The notes under the pieces: generated by a model | The model's database searches: none | What the model saw: the letters and a program-made list of their open reading frames with translations, nothing else | What the model was told of the DNA's origin: nothing | DNA from: Mariniflexile sp. TRM1-10 | GTDB taxonomy: Bacteria > Bacteroidota > Bacteroidia > Flavobacteriales > Flavobacteriaceae | Reading direction: 5' to 3' | NCBI RefSeq assembly: GCF_003425985.1 | Contig: NZ_CP022985.1 | Location: forward strand, 3,208,001-3,272,000 | DNA: 64,000 nucleotides | Shown: piece after piece, positions 17,201 to 26,309 of the stretch | How the letters are laid out: every line of letters starts with the position of its first letter | How positions within the stretch are numbered: position 1 is the first letter of the stretch | Translations under genes and position numbers: made by a program

Positions 17201-18611
17201 CAGACCCATTATGCTTACGGCTTTAACCGATGTGTTAGGGTTTTTGCCAATGGCAGTTTCAGCATCGGCAGGTGCAGAAGTACAACGTCCTTTAGCAACC
17301 GTAGTCATTGGTGGTTTGTTGACTTCTACGTTATTAACCCTTTTTGTGTTGCCTATATTATACCATTGGGTAGAGCGCAAATCTTTTACCCTAAAAATGA
17401 ACAAAAATATGGTAACAGCCACAGCCGTCATAGTATTAATGCTAGCTTTTCCTAAGCATGGCAACGCACAGCAAATAACCGATACGCTTCCAGAAATAAG
17501 CTTACAAGAAGCTGTGTCACTCTCAAAAAACAAGTATCCACTGTTAAAACAAAAACAGTTGGAAATTGAAAAACAAGAGCGGTTAAAAGCTACTGTTTAT
17601 GACTTTGGAACTACGCGAATTTTCACAAGCGGCGAAGAAATTAATAATGAAACAGGCGTTTATACCATCATTGGTATGGGACAATCAAATATAGATGTAT
17701 TTGGGATTGGAGCTAAAAAACACTTACAGGAACAGCGTATCCAATTGGCACAGAAAGCCTATCAACTGTCGGAATTAGAACTGGAATTGGAAGTTAAGAA
17801 GGCTTGGGCAAAATGCTACCAGATGAAAAGACAATACAACTTATATAAAGAGTTGGATTCTATTTACACCAATTTTGAGCAAGCAGTCACGTTGAACTAT
17901 GAGGTGGAAGCCATTTCCAAGTTAGAGTATTCGGCAGCTAAAAATCAAGCATTTCAAATTCAGAATAAAAAAGCACAAGCCTATAGTGATTATATGATTG
18001 CCTTACAGCAGTTGAATCTTTGGTTGGTTTCTGACGAATTTTACACCGTTTCAAATGAGTTTGAAGATTTAGAGACCGACATAAAGGAATTCAATGTCGA
18101 AACGCATCCATTATACAGCTTTTCACAAAACAAAGTAAATGAAGCCGAAGCCAATTATAAAGCGGCAAAAGCAGATAATTTACCCAAATTTAATCTGCAA
18201 GGTGGTTTGCAAAAAGTAGGAGGCAATTCAGGATTTTACAGTTATCAAGCAGGCATATCCGTTCCGTTTTTATCTGGTATAACTAAAGCAGAGATAAGAA
18301 CGGCAAAAATCGATAAGGAAATTGCGGCAACCCGATTACAGTTTCAAAAGCAAGAAATACAATCACAATTTGTACAGGCCAAAGAAAATTACAGTAAATG
18401 GAAAACCTCTTGGGAGTTCTATAAAAATGACGTATTACCAGTTACCAAAGACCAAAAAGTTGGAGCTCTATTGGCGTACCAAGAAGGTGAAATAGATTAT
18501 GCCACCTTTACCCAACTGGTGAAAGAAGCGATTCAGTCTGAATTGGAAGCTCAAGAAGCTTTAATAAATTATTTAAACAGTACATTTCAATTACACTACT
18601 TTAATCAATAA
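14280..18611 (+). CDS. cusA: CusA/CzcA-family metal efflux RND pump fused to a TolC-like outer-membrane factor
   Basis: This 1443-residue protein combines two parts. Residues 1-1030 are a heavy-metal RND transporter: MINKIIDFSINNKFIIG opening, VPIDAVPDITNNQVQV, TM4 segment LGAIDFGIIVDGAVIIVEST with the proton-relay Asp residues, and a second TM set ending LPILYHWVERK. From about 1038 a new signal-peptide-like sequence (KNMVTATAVIVLMLAFPKHGNA) leads into a TolC-type protein with the long coiled-coil helices of outer-membrane factors. The RND-OMF fusion is known in Bacteroidota CusA proteins and is one uninterrupted frame here. How one chain spans both membranes is unclear; proteolytic separation at the internal signal is possible. 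cusB follows after four bases. Confidence 0.93.
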   Translation: MINKIIDFSINNKFIIGLLTLTIIGTGIWSITKVPIDAVPDITNNQVQVITQAPNLGTEDIEQIVTYPVEVAMSNLPNVIEIRSISRFGLSVVTIVFDDDMGTYLPRQLVAEKLNEVKEQIPAGFGVPTMGPITTGLGEIYQYTLKVQPEFKDTYSITELRTMQDWIVQRQMAMVEGVVEVNAIGGKIKQYEVAVDPNELNSIGLTITDIFEALEANNQNTGGAYIEKNHQANFIRGEGLVRNLDDIKKTVVKTTNNIPITIGDIAKVQYGSAIRYGALTQDGEGEVVGGLIMMLKGANSNNVIENVKQRITEIQKSLPEGVVIEPLLDRSKLIGETTSTVATNLIEGALIVIFVLIFLLGNWRGGLIVASTIPLSLLFAFILMNVFDVWANLMSLGAIDFGIIVDGAVIIVESTVFIIASQVLKKKKLSSKERDKVSSEASKKMMNTAFFGQLIILIVFLPILALQGIEGKMFKPMALTFIFAMMGAMILCLTYVPMMSAWILRAPKNDKQSYGDRFVHWVETKYQPLLEKALLKGKWVIGIAVILFSITVFMFTKMGGEFIPQLDEGDIAFHAILKPGSSLTETIETTTKIEQIVKAKFPEVEKVVSRIGVAEIPTDPMPMDLADVFVILKPKSEWTTVASKDELIEKIKEAVEIIPGVNYEFSQPIEMRFNELLEGVREDIAIKLYGEDIDVLSKKAEEISKIIAGTEGIGDMKAEATTGLPQMTITYNRNKLAQYGLQINTLNKTVQSAFAGGHAGVIFEGEKRFDLMVRLSAQNREDISDVQNLYISLPSGTQIPLREIADISYKAGPMQISRDNTNRRTYVGINVRGRDVKSLVTEIKSKLDAQLELPSGYFIRYGGAFENLERASNRLQTVVPLALLLIFILIYFALKSLPQTLMIYIAIPMATIGGVFALWLRDMPFSISAGVGFIVLFGVAVLNGLVMISGLNELKEEGVTNLKDRITEGTKRRIRPIMLTALTDVLGFLPMAVSASAGAEVQRPLATVVIGGLLTSTLLTLFVLPILYHWVERKSFTLKMNKNMVTATAVIVLMLAFPKHGNAQQITDTLPEISLQEAVSLSKNKYPLLKQKQLEIEKQERLKATVYDFGTTRIFTSGEEINNETGVYTIIGMGQSNIDVFGIGAKKHLQEQRIQLAQKAYQLSELELELEVKKAWAKCYQMKRQYNLYKELDSIYTNFEQAVTLNYEVEAISKLEYSAAKNQAFQIQNKKAQAYSDYMIALQQLNLWLVSDEFYTVSNEFEDLETDIKEFNVETHPLYSFSQNKVNEAEANYKAAKADNLPKFNLQGGLQKVGGNSGFYSYQAGISVPFLSGITKAEIRTAKIDKEIAATRLQFQKQEIQSQFVQAKENYSKWKTSWEFYKNDVLPVTKDQKVGALLAYQEGEIDYATFTQLVKEAIQSELEAQEALINYLNSTFQLHYFNQ

Positions 18612-18615
18612 AACA

Positions 18616-19800
18616 ATGGAAAACAAAGCATATAAATATATAGCCTTCCTTTTTATATCACTATTAATAATAGCTTGTGGCAATAAGGAAAACCGTACTG
18701 ATAACGATGGGCATTCCCATAATGAAGAAGTTGAACATGTAGACGACGAAGTAATTCTTACAAACCAACAATTTGAAGCACTTAAAATGAAAATAGACAC
18801 ACTTGTATTACGCAATATGAGTGGTTATGTTGAGGCTAACGGCACGTTGGAAGTTCCACCACAAAATGAAGCTGCCATCACTACTGTTGTTGGTGCAAAT
18901 GTGGTGTCTATTACAGTTATTGAAGGCGACAAGGTTACTAAAGGCCAGATAGTGGCTTATTTGTCTCATCCTAATATTATACAAATGCAAACCGATTATT
19001 TAAATGCTTACAGCCATAGTAATTTTTTAAAGAAAAACTATGAACGTCAACAAAAATTATATGATGCAGGTGTGGGTTCCGGTGCTAATTTTCAAAAGGC
19101 AGAAGCAGAATATGACGCCTCAAAAGCCATGGTAAATGGACTGGCGGCACAACTTAAAATACTAAATATCAATACAGCGTCTGTCCAAAATGGTATTATA
19201 GCACAACGCATTGCATTACGCACCCCAATAGAGGGCTTTGTGCAAAAAGTAGGAGTAAAAACTGGGCAATATGTCGAACCACAAACCGAGTTGTTTGAGA
19301 TTGTAAATACACACCACATACACGCCGATGTTATGGTGTTTGAAAAGGATGTATATAAAGTAAAGGAAGGTCAAAAAGTAACGTTTACGGTACAGTCTGT
19401 ACCAGACACCGAACTTACGGCAGAAATCTATTCAGTTAGTAAAACCTTTGAAGAAAATCCGAAAGCGGTTCACGTACACGCTGAAATTGAAAACAAAACA
19501 GGCCATTTAATTCCTGGGATGTATATTCAGGGCCGCATTCAAATAGATAATATCCAAACCATAGCATTACCGGAAAGTGCCATTGTAAAAGATGGCGATC
19601 GATCTTATGTGTTTTCAGCAGAAAAAGAGAATGACGATTGGTCGTTCTCTCCTGTTGAGGTTATTCTGGGTGCTAAAGATGGTCATTGGGTTGCGATTCA
19701 ATTTTTAGAAGACCCAAAACCTCATACAACATTTGCCTACAATAATGCTTATTACCTTCTTGCGGAAATGAAAAAAGGTGAAGCGGAACATTCACATTAA
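18616..19800 (+). CDS. cusB: Periplasmic adaptor (membrane fusion) lipoprotein of the metal efflux pump, CusB-like
   Basis: This 394-residue protein has the signal ENKAYKYIAFLFISLLIIAC with a lipobox Cys at about residue 21. It is followed by His-rich NDGHSHNEEVEHVDDE, a likely metal site. The adaptor architecture is clear: a barrel-sandwich half VVSITVIEGDKVTKGQIVAYL, a coiled-coil hairpin (about 125-195), the second half TPIEGFVQKVGVKTGQYVE, and the beta-barrel and membrane-proximal domains to a His-ending tail. It links the pump to the outer-membrane factor. It is the last gene of the operon, with a terminator after it. Metal specificity (Cu/Ag versus Co/Zn/Cd) is not decidable by eye. Confidence 0.92.
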   Translation: MENKAYKYIAFLFISLLIIACGNKENRTDNDGHSHNEEVEHVDDEVILTNQQFEALKMKIDTLVLRNMSGYVEANGTLEVPPQNEAAITTVVGANVVSITVIEGDKVTKGQIVAYLSHPNIIQMQTDYLNAYSHSNFLKKNYERQQKLYDAGVGSGANFQKAEAEYDASKAMVNGLAAQLKILNINTASVQNGIIAQRIALRTPIEGFVQKVGVKTGQYVEPQTELFEIVNTHHIHADVMVFEKDVYKVKEGQKVTFTVQSVPDTELTAEIYSVSKTFEENPKAVHVHAEIENKTGHLIPGMYIQGRIQIDNIQTIALPESAIVKDGDRSYVFSAEKENDDWSFSPVEVILGAKDGHWVAIQFLEDPKPHTTFAYNNAYYLLAEMKKGEAEHSH

Positions 19801-19850
19801 CTATGGAAAGCTTTCGGTTTTAATCTTCGATTTCCATCTTCAGAGTATAT

Positions 19851-19897
19851 AAAAAATCCGTAATACAATTGATTATTATTTGTTTACGGATTTTTAT
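19851..19897 (+). terminator. Terminator of the metal-efflux operon
   Basis: AAAAATCCGTAA at 19852 pairs with TTACGGATTTTT near 19884-19895 around a 20-base AT-rich loop, with a T-rich tail. The A/T symmetry means it could also serve the convergent WYL gene. Confidence 0.8.
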
Positions 19898-19935
19898 TTA
19901 TGCGATATTGTACAGAAAATAGCTTAAACAGTCTC

Positions 19936-20943
19936 TTAATCTTCATAGAAATTGGCTGCTTTTTTTAATTTTTGTTGCATGCGTTCCCTAAGGCTTTTAG
20001 GTTTTAAAACTTCTATGGAATCACCAAATCCCAAAATCATACGTTCAAGTTCAAAATTGATTTGTACAAAAATATTAAAGATAATGCCATCATCTGTCTT
20101 TTTTATAATTCTCTGTGAACTATGAAAAGGTTTGGTTATAACATAAGGGGCATTGTGTCTATCCACCCAAAATTGAATGCGTTCAGCACGGGTATTTGAA
20201 ACCGTTACCCCAATAACATCTTTATAAAATGCGTCTCCATTAAAGTTATCATCTATATAAGGAATGGACGTATCATAGGCAATTTCAACAATTCTATCTA
20301 AAGCAAAAGTTGAAATTGGCTTTTTGGCAGACGTTTTACCAACTAGAAACCACCGATTATTAAACTCTTTTAAGATAAAAGGGTGAAAAACAATTTCCGA
20401 AGCTTCACGGGCTTTAAAGGATTGGTAGGTAATTCGCAAAACCATTTTTTTAAGAATGGCTTGATATAAAACATCCAAATGTTCTAATCCTTTTAGTTTT
20501 TCATTCTTATCCAAATGAATGATGGCAGACTGATGTGTTTTCTCGGTATAAACCTTATCCTCTAATCGCTGAATAATACCTCCTAATTCAGAAAAAAGTG
20601 AGAAATCTTTAAATTGTTTTAGCATCTCAACAGTTTCGGAAAGGACGTTCATATCATTTTCATTTAGAGGGATGTCAGTAATAGAGTAGCCTTCATCGTC
20701 ATATTTATAATATTTCTTATCATAAACAACTATGGGCGCATTATAACCTAATTTGTCGCTACGCATCATTTGAATGTCTAATTGTATAGTACGTTTGCTA
20801 ACATTTACATCCCTTCCTTCATACTCATATAGGGCGTCCGAGCATGCTTCAATTAAATCATCTAATGTCCATTGCCTATAGTGGTTCTGTAAACATTTAT
20901 CTATCGTTTTATAGCGTATTAATGCATTTTTATTGAGTGCCAT
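19936..20943 (-). CDS. WYL-domain transcriptional regulator
   Basis: This 335-residue protein has an N-terminal helix-turn-helix (about 1-70, with VSKRTIQLDIQMMRSD as the recognition region) and a WYL ligand-binding domain from about 140. That domain includes LDVLYQAILKKMVLRITYQS, HPFILKEFNNRWFLVGK and FALDRIVEI. A WCX-like C-terminal domain follows. WYL domains sense nucleic acids or nucleotides in several known regulators. The gene overlaps the HD hydrolase stop by one base (TAATG), so the two are translationally coupled, and it lies divergently from rtcB. A role in controlling RNA repair is therefore the natural hypothesis; it is inferred from context. Confidence 0.9.
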   Translation of the reverse strand: MALNKNALIRYKTIDKCLQNHYRQWTLDDLIEACSDALYEYEGRDVNVSKRTIQLDIQMMRSDKLGYNAPIVVYDKKYYKYDDEGYSITDIPLNENDMNVLSETVEMLKQFKDFSLFSELGGIIQRLEDKVYTEKTHQSAIIHLDKNEKLKGLEHLDVLYQAILKKMVLRITYQSFKAREASEIVFHPFILKEFNNRWFLVGKTSAKKPISTFALDRIVEIAYDTSIPYIDDNFNGDAFYKDVIGVTVSNTRAERIQFWVDRHNAPYVITKPFHSSQRIIKKTDDGIIFNIFVQINFELERMILGFGDSIEVLKPKSLRERMQQKLKKAANFYED

Positions 20944-21560
20944 TACAGTGTTTCAAGTTCTTTTTTTAGATTATTCCTAGCTTGTATCTCAAATAGATCG
21001 TAAAAGGTGTCAGTGTGGTAAATATTAGGTTTGTGTAAAAAATGGTTCAACACTTTTCTTCTTCCCTTTTTATACATGAAACTTGGAACAGACGCATATT
21101 CCTCCCTGATGTGCTGTGTGTATTGAAAATATGTTTCCCAAGGCTGACCAAGAATGGCAATATCAAAATCAACCATCCATTTTTCATCTTTATTTTTACT
21201 AGGTATGTGGTCTTTCGTTACCATAATAAGATGAAATATGCGCTCAATAGATTTATCATCTAACGCCGTCTTTAATAAATACTTTGTGGCTAACTCAGCA
21301 CTGTGTAATTCATTTTTTTTACTCCAAATACTATAGACAATATCATGGTAGAAAATGGCATAGGCCACTTCGTTAGGATATTGCAATTGATCTTTATAAG
21401 TATCGAAGTACTTGAATAGCTCCCATAGATGATCGAGGTTGTGATACTTTCTAAAAGGCTGCTTATAATTTTCTAAAAGTTCCTCCCAGTGCTCTTTTAT
21501 TTGGGTGTCATCATCAAACCAATGACCAAGTACTCGATAGAACCTCTCTTTTAAATCCAT
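20943..21560 (-). CDS. HD-domain metal-dependent phosphohydrolase-like protein
   Basis: This 205-residue protein has the histidines and Asp of an HD hydrolase: YHNLDHLWELF near 39-49, FYHDIVYS near 69 (the HD pair) and a later Asp in MVDFDIAILGQPWETY near 129. It resembles the family often labelled 'predicted metal-dependent HD superfamily phosphohydrolase'. It is the first gene of the minus-strand pair with the WYL regulator. HD enzymes commonly cleave phosphomonoesters or phosphodiesters, for example 2',3'-cyclic phosphates, which would suit an RNA-repair locus beside rtcB. That link is inference. Confidence 0.85.
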   Translation of the reverse strand: MDLKERFYRVLGHWFDDDTQIKEHWEELLENYKQPFRKYHNLDHLWELFKYFDTYKDQLQYPNEVAYAIFYHDIVYSIWSKKNELHSAELATKYLLKTALDDKSIERIFHLIMVTKDHIPSKNKDEKWMVDFDIAILGQPWETYFQYTQHIREEYASVPSFMYKKGRRKVLNHFLHKPNIYHTDTFYDLFEIQARNNLKKELETL

Positions 21561-21649
21561 CTGAATAATTTTTAGAAATTTAGCAATTATTATTTACTAC
21601 GCAAAATGATTGCGCACATTGATTAAATATTTGCTTCGGAATCATAAAT

Positions 21650-21707
21650 AAGTCATTATAAAAGTGACTTAAAAGTAGTACGCCGTCGAACAGGGAGTCG
21701 ACGGCGT
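21650..21707 (+). promoter_or_regulatory. Operator-like repeat and GC-rich hairpin in the rtcB leader
   Basis: The 163-base gap between HD and rtcB holds two structures. An inverted repeat AAGTCA-N9-TGACTT lies at 21650-21670 and is a candidate operator. A perfect 10-bp stem ACGCCGTCGA (21680-21689) with TCGACGGCGT (21698-21707) closes an 8-base loop. This stem is strikingly GC-rich for the region, has no T-run after it, and ends 16 bases before the rtcB ATG. It could block translation or be a substrate for RNA end processing. Confidence 0.55.
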
Positions 21708-21711
21708 TTAA

Positions 21712-23194
<1,483 letters not shown>

Positions 23195-23477
23195 CAGACA
23201 GGGGCGGATAAAGTGAACCATTTTCGGCGGATGAAAACGGGTATAGCTATATTATTATAAATCCTTTTTATGACTTAGGCTAGAATTGTTCTTAATAGTG
23301 TAATAACCTCCATTTTTTAGTGATTTATTTTGACTGCTTTTTAAATAAGTACATTTTTAAACAATTCTATTTTATAGGGAACGTACACTCCAAAAAATGG
23401 TTTAAAAATTGTACGGTTAGGGTCACAAAAGTAAAGAAGGCTTTCAAGAAAATGAAGGTCTTTTTTATATAATAAAA
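23195..23477. mobile_element. Possible relic of an IS element (two end-like inverted sequences)
   Basis: TGAACCATTTTCGG at 23214-23227 faces CCAAAAAATGGTTTA at 23390-23404, an imperfect inverted repeat. The left side, with CGGCGGATGAAAACGGG, resembles IS21-type ends as I remember them. No transposase remains. It begins right where the nucleotidyltransferase reading frame is broken, which supports an insertion and internal deletion. Identification is tentative. Confidence 0.35.
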
Positions 23478-23630
23478 TCAATCTAATGCATTTTTTGTTA
23501 CAAACCATCTCCACCCAATAATTGCCATTTGTAGTTTGGTTGCTTTAGCTAAATCTAATTGTTTTTTAGAGTAACTGGGGAGTATCAGTTTATTAACCTT
23601 TGCTAAAAATTTGAATACTTGCTTTTTCAT
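23478..23630 (-). CDS. Conserved 50-residue small protein (sometimes labelled SsrA-binding protein)
   Basis: This short ORF starts at CAT 23628-23630 and ends at TCA 23478-23480. It encodes MKKQVFKFLAKVNKLILPSY, then SKKQLDLAKATKLQMAIIGW and RWFVTKNALD. The basic amphipathic composition and the strongly patterned LAKATKLQMAIIGWRWFVTKNALD ending match a small protein that I recall from many Flavobacteriaceae, often misnamed SsrA-binding protein. It is much shorter than SmpB and lacks its barrel. Its function is unknown. It stands alone between the IS-like relic and a long AT-rich gap. Confidence 0.75.
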   Translation of the reverse strand: MKKQVFKFLAKVNKLILPSYSKKQLDLAKATKLQMAIIGWRWFVTKNALD

Positions 23631-24257
23631 TTTAAAATACTTCTTAGAAAACAAAAATAATAAAACTTATTCTAGACTAAGTTTTACGTTTGTTGGCTTA
23701 TATAATCGAAAGTATAATAACGATTATAAGTTTGGCAAGTGTTATCATCATTTTAGGTTTTTAAGGTTAGTAAATAGTTTATTACATCAATGTTTTTTGA
23801 AGGTACATTTTTACTAAAATATAAACCTGAAATTTTACCAAAATCTATGAATTTGCATACAAATATGTAAGCCTAAAAATGATATATCTATTAATATTTT
23901 ATATAGTGCCTTGGTTAATGTTATAAAATGTAACTATATATTATATTTTTAATTTCATTTTAAAACATTTATAGGCCTTTTTTGAAACTTTTTTTATTGA
24001 GCAAGGGGTTGTTTGTTATAAAAATGGCATGATTTATCCATTTTGATCTTTTTTAGGTTTAATAATTTTATGAACGGTATATTAGTACATAATAAAGATC
24101 CAAATATATTCAGATGTCAGTCTGAGCCTTTCGACTGCGCTCAAGATAAACTAAAGTCGAAGACATTGGAAATTTCAATTTTTCTCATGTACTAAAGAAC
24201 AATTTATTGAGTTTAGTTAAAGTTTTACAGAGAGATTTAAAAATAGTTTAAGAGCTA
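23631..24257. other. Long AT-rich intergenic region with one dispersed repeat
   Basis: About 630 bases have no supported gene; a 68-codon ORF across 23611-23817 has no protein-like character. At 24116-24152 lies GTCAGTCTGAGCCTTTCGACT followed by GCGCTCAAGATAAACT, a member of the family whose core is TCGACTGCGCTC. Related cores occur inside icmF and mnmD and at 49517-49538. The rest is low-complexity A/T sequence. Confidence 0.6.
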
Positions 24258-24265
24258 TATATTTG
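24258..24265 (+). promoter_or_regulatory. -7 box of the secreted nuclease gene
   Basis: TATATTTG matches TAnnTTTG and lies 16 bases before the ATG at 24282. No clear -33 TTG was found at the right spacing. Confidence 0.45.
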
Positions 24266-24281
24266 TAAAAAAAAAGTTTCT

Positions 24282-26246
24282 ATGAAGGTAAGTCTCCTCT
24301 TATTTATTGTTTTTTTGATACCACGATTAGGTTTTAGCCAAATAGTAATAAATGAATTAGATTGCGACACACCCGGCATTGATGATGTAGAGTTTGTGGA
24401 ATTATTATCCGAAACCCCAAATTTTTCATTGGATGGATTTGTGTTGGTTTTTTTTAATGGTTCAACTAACGGGCAACATACAAGTTATTTCGCTTTAGAC
24501 TTGGATGGTTATGAAACCGATGTTAATGGGTTGCTATTAATTGGGAGTATAAACCTGTCACCGTTTCCCCAATATGTTATAGCACCAAATAGTATTCAAA
24601 ATGGCGTAGATGCCGTAGCTATTTATAAGGCTGATGATTTAGATTTTGAAGAACCAGTAAAGGCCTATGTAGATGATACACTTATCGACGTTTTAATTTA
24701 CAGAACAACACAATCAGATGGAAACGAATTTGTTTCTATTTTTTCAGCATTCAACCCAAGTATTCAAATAATTAGTGAAGGTGCAACCAATAACACCAAC
24801 TCAATCCAAAGGAATAACGATGGCACTTATACCGTAAAATCGCCAACACCAAGGCAATTAAATGATGGCAGTGGTGTGGTTTTAAATGGCATTTTAATGA
24901 CGATAGTACAAACGAGTTATAATGAAGGTGAGACGTTAGATATTGTATTGACGTCAGAACAAACCCTAACCTCAGATATTAGTTTTACCATTACCTTAAA
25001 TAACGGAACTTTTAATACCTCTGATTTTACAGGGAATACCTCTATAACCATTCTAAATGGGACCAGTACATCTTCAACAAGTATAACGTTAATTGATGAT
25101 GATTTTGACGAAGGAGACGAAGAAATGCTTATTAAATTGTTGGGCCTGGTATCACCAAATTACTCATTAAATAATAATTTACGAATTCGGGTTGTTGATA
25201 ATGATTTTCAAGTGGCTCCTTTTGGAACGCCTATAAATCCGACTTATGGTATGGTAACAAGTACACAGCCGGCAGGCTATTATAATAGTTTAGATGGACA
25301 ATTTGGTAGTGCTTTGCATCAAGCCCTGCAAGATATTATAGCCGAAGAAGGCGTGGTAAAAGCACAAACTTATGCAGATATAATTGATATTTTAAAAGAA
25401 GCCGATCAAAACCCATCACATAGCAATCAGGTTTGGTTGGTATATAAAGAAATGGGTCGTGCTAAGCTGGATTACCAAACGACCTCCAACAGTATTGGTA
25501 AATGGAACAAAGAACATATATTTCCACGTTCGCGAGGTGGATTTAATAGTATCGATTTAGACGAAATTGCCGATGGTAAAAGTGTATTTTGGAATACAAC
25601 AGCCGATTCTTTACGTCACGGAAACTCCGATGCGCATGCGTTGCGAGCAGCCGATGGACCAGAGAATAGCAGTAGGGGTAACCAGTTTTATGGCGAGTAT
25701 AATGGCCCTTCGGGCACTTTGGGTAAATTTAAAGGCGATGTGGCTCGAAGTGTTTTTTATATGGCAGTGCGATATAATGGATTGGAAATTGTCAATGGCT
25801 ATCCCGAAGGTATCAAAGGGCAGTTTGGAGATTTAACAACGCTTTTGGATTGGCATAGAAACGACCCGCCAGACGATTTTGAAATGAATAGAAATAACGT
25901 CGTTTATACTTGGCAGTACAATCGAAATCCGTTTATTGACCAGCCAGATTTGGTTGAATATTTGTGGGGAAATAGGGTTGGGCAAGTGTGGAGCCAATCA
26001 TTAGCTACTGATGCAAAAGGTTTTTCATCCATTAAAATATTTCCAAACCCTACTATGGGTACCGTTTTTATAAATGGTATAAAAAACGATACCGTTATAG
26101 ACGTGTTTTCGTTAGACGGAAGAAAGCTTAAAACGCATGTAATCAATCAAAATACTTCATTAGAGCTACATGTGTCGCGTGGTATTTATTTGCTTAAAGT
26201 ATCTTCTAACGGCAAAATACACACACAGAAAGTAGTCGTTAATTAA
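24282..26246 (+). CDS. Secreted endonuclease I-family nuclease with lamin-tail and Calx-beta-like domains and T9SS tail
   Basis: This 654-residue protein has the signal peptide MKVSLLLFIVFLIPRLGFSQ. Residues 20-195 resemble a lamin-tail domain (IVINELDCDTPGIDDVEFVEL opening, shown here as INELD..DDVEFVEL). Residues ~205-310 look Calx-beta-like (YNEGETLDIVLTSEQ, DDDFDEGDEE). The nuclease domain spans about 320-565 with the beta-beta-alpha-metal motif KWNKEHIFPRSRGG near 407 and DSLRHGNSDAHALRAAD. The last ~75 residues (IKIFPNPTMGTVFINGIK ... GIYLLKVSSNGK) are a type IX secretion sorting domain, so the enzyme is exported or displayed. It probably degrades extracellular DNA/RNA for nutrients. 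Confidence 0.92.
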   Translation: MKVSLLLFIVFLIPRLGFSQIVINELDCDTPGIDDVEFVELLSETPNFSLDGFVLVFFNGSTNGQHTSYFALDLDGYETDVNGLLLIGSINLSPFPQYVIAPNSIQNGVDAVAIYKADDLDFEEPVKAYVDDTLIDVLIYRTTQSDGNEFVSIFSAFNPSIQIISEGATNNTNSIQRNNDGTYTVKSPTPRQLNDGSGVVLNGILMTIVQTSYNEGETLDIVLTSEQTLTSDISFTITLNNGTFNTSDFTGNTSITILNGTSTSSTSITLIDDDFDEGDEEMLIKLLGLVSPNYSLNNNLRIRVVDNDFQVAPFGTPINPTYGMVTSTQPAGYYNSLDGQFGSALHQALQDIIAEEGVVKAQTYADIIDILKEADQNPSHSNQVWLVYKEMGRAKLDYQTTSNSIGKWNKEHIFPRSRGGFNSIDLDEIADGKSVFWNTTADSLRHGNSDAHALRAADGPENSSRGNQFYGEYNGPSGTLGKFKGDVARSVFYMAVRYNGLEIVNGYPEGIKGQFGDLTTLLDWHRNDPPDDFEMNRNNVVYTWQYNRNPFIDQPDLVEYLWGNRVGQVWSQSLATDAKGFSSIKIFPNPTMGTVFINGIKNDTVIDVFSLDGRKLKTHVINQNTSLELHVSRGIYLLKVSSNGKIHTQKVVVN

Positions 26247-26287
26247 AAACACTTCACAGAGTTTAAAAAATACTGTGAAGTGTTTTG
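26246..26287. terminator. Bidirectional terminator between the nuclease and M56 genes
   Basis: A perfect 14-bp stem pairs AAAACACTTCACAG at 26246-26259 with CTGTGAAGTGTTTT at 26273-26286. A/T ends suit both the plus-strand nuclease gene and the convergent M56 peptidase gene. Confidence 0.85.
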
Positions 26288-26309
26288 TAAATTAGGGTAG
26301 GTAGGTTTT

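Noticed and set aside
16988..17533. 181-codon minus-strand ORF inside cusA
   Set aside because: It is antisense to strongly conserved RND sequence; its Ser/Thr/Pro-rich composition is a shadow of the real frame.
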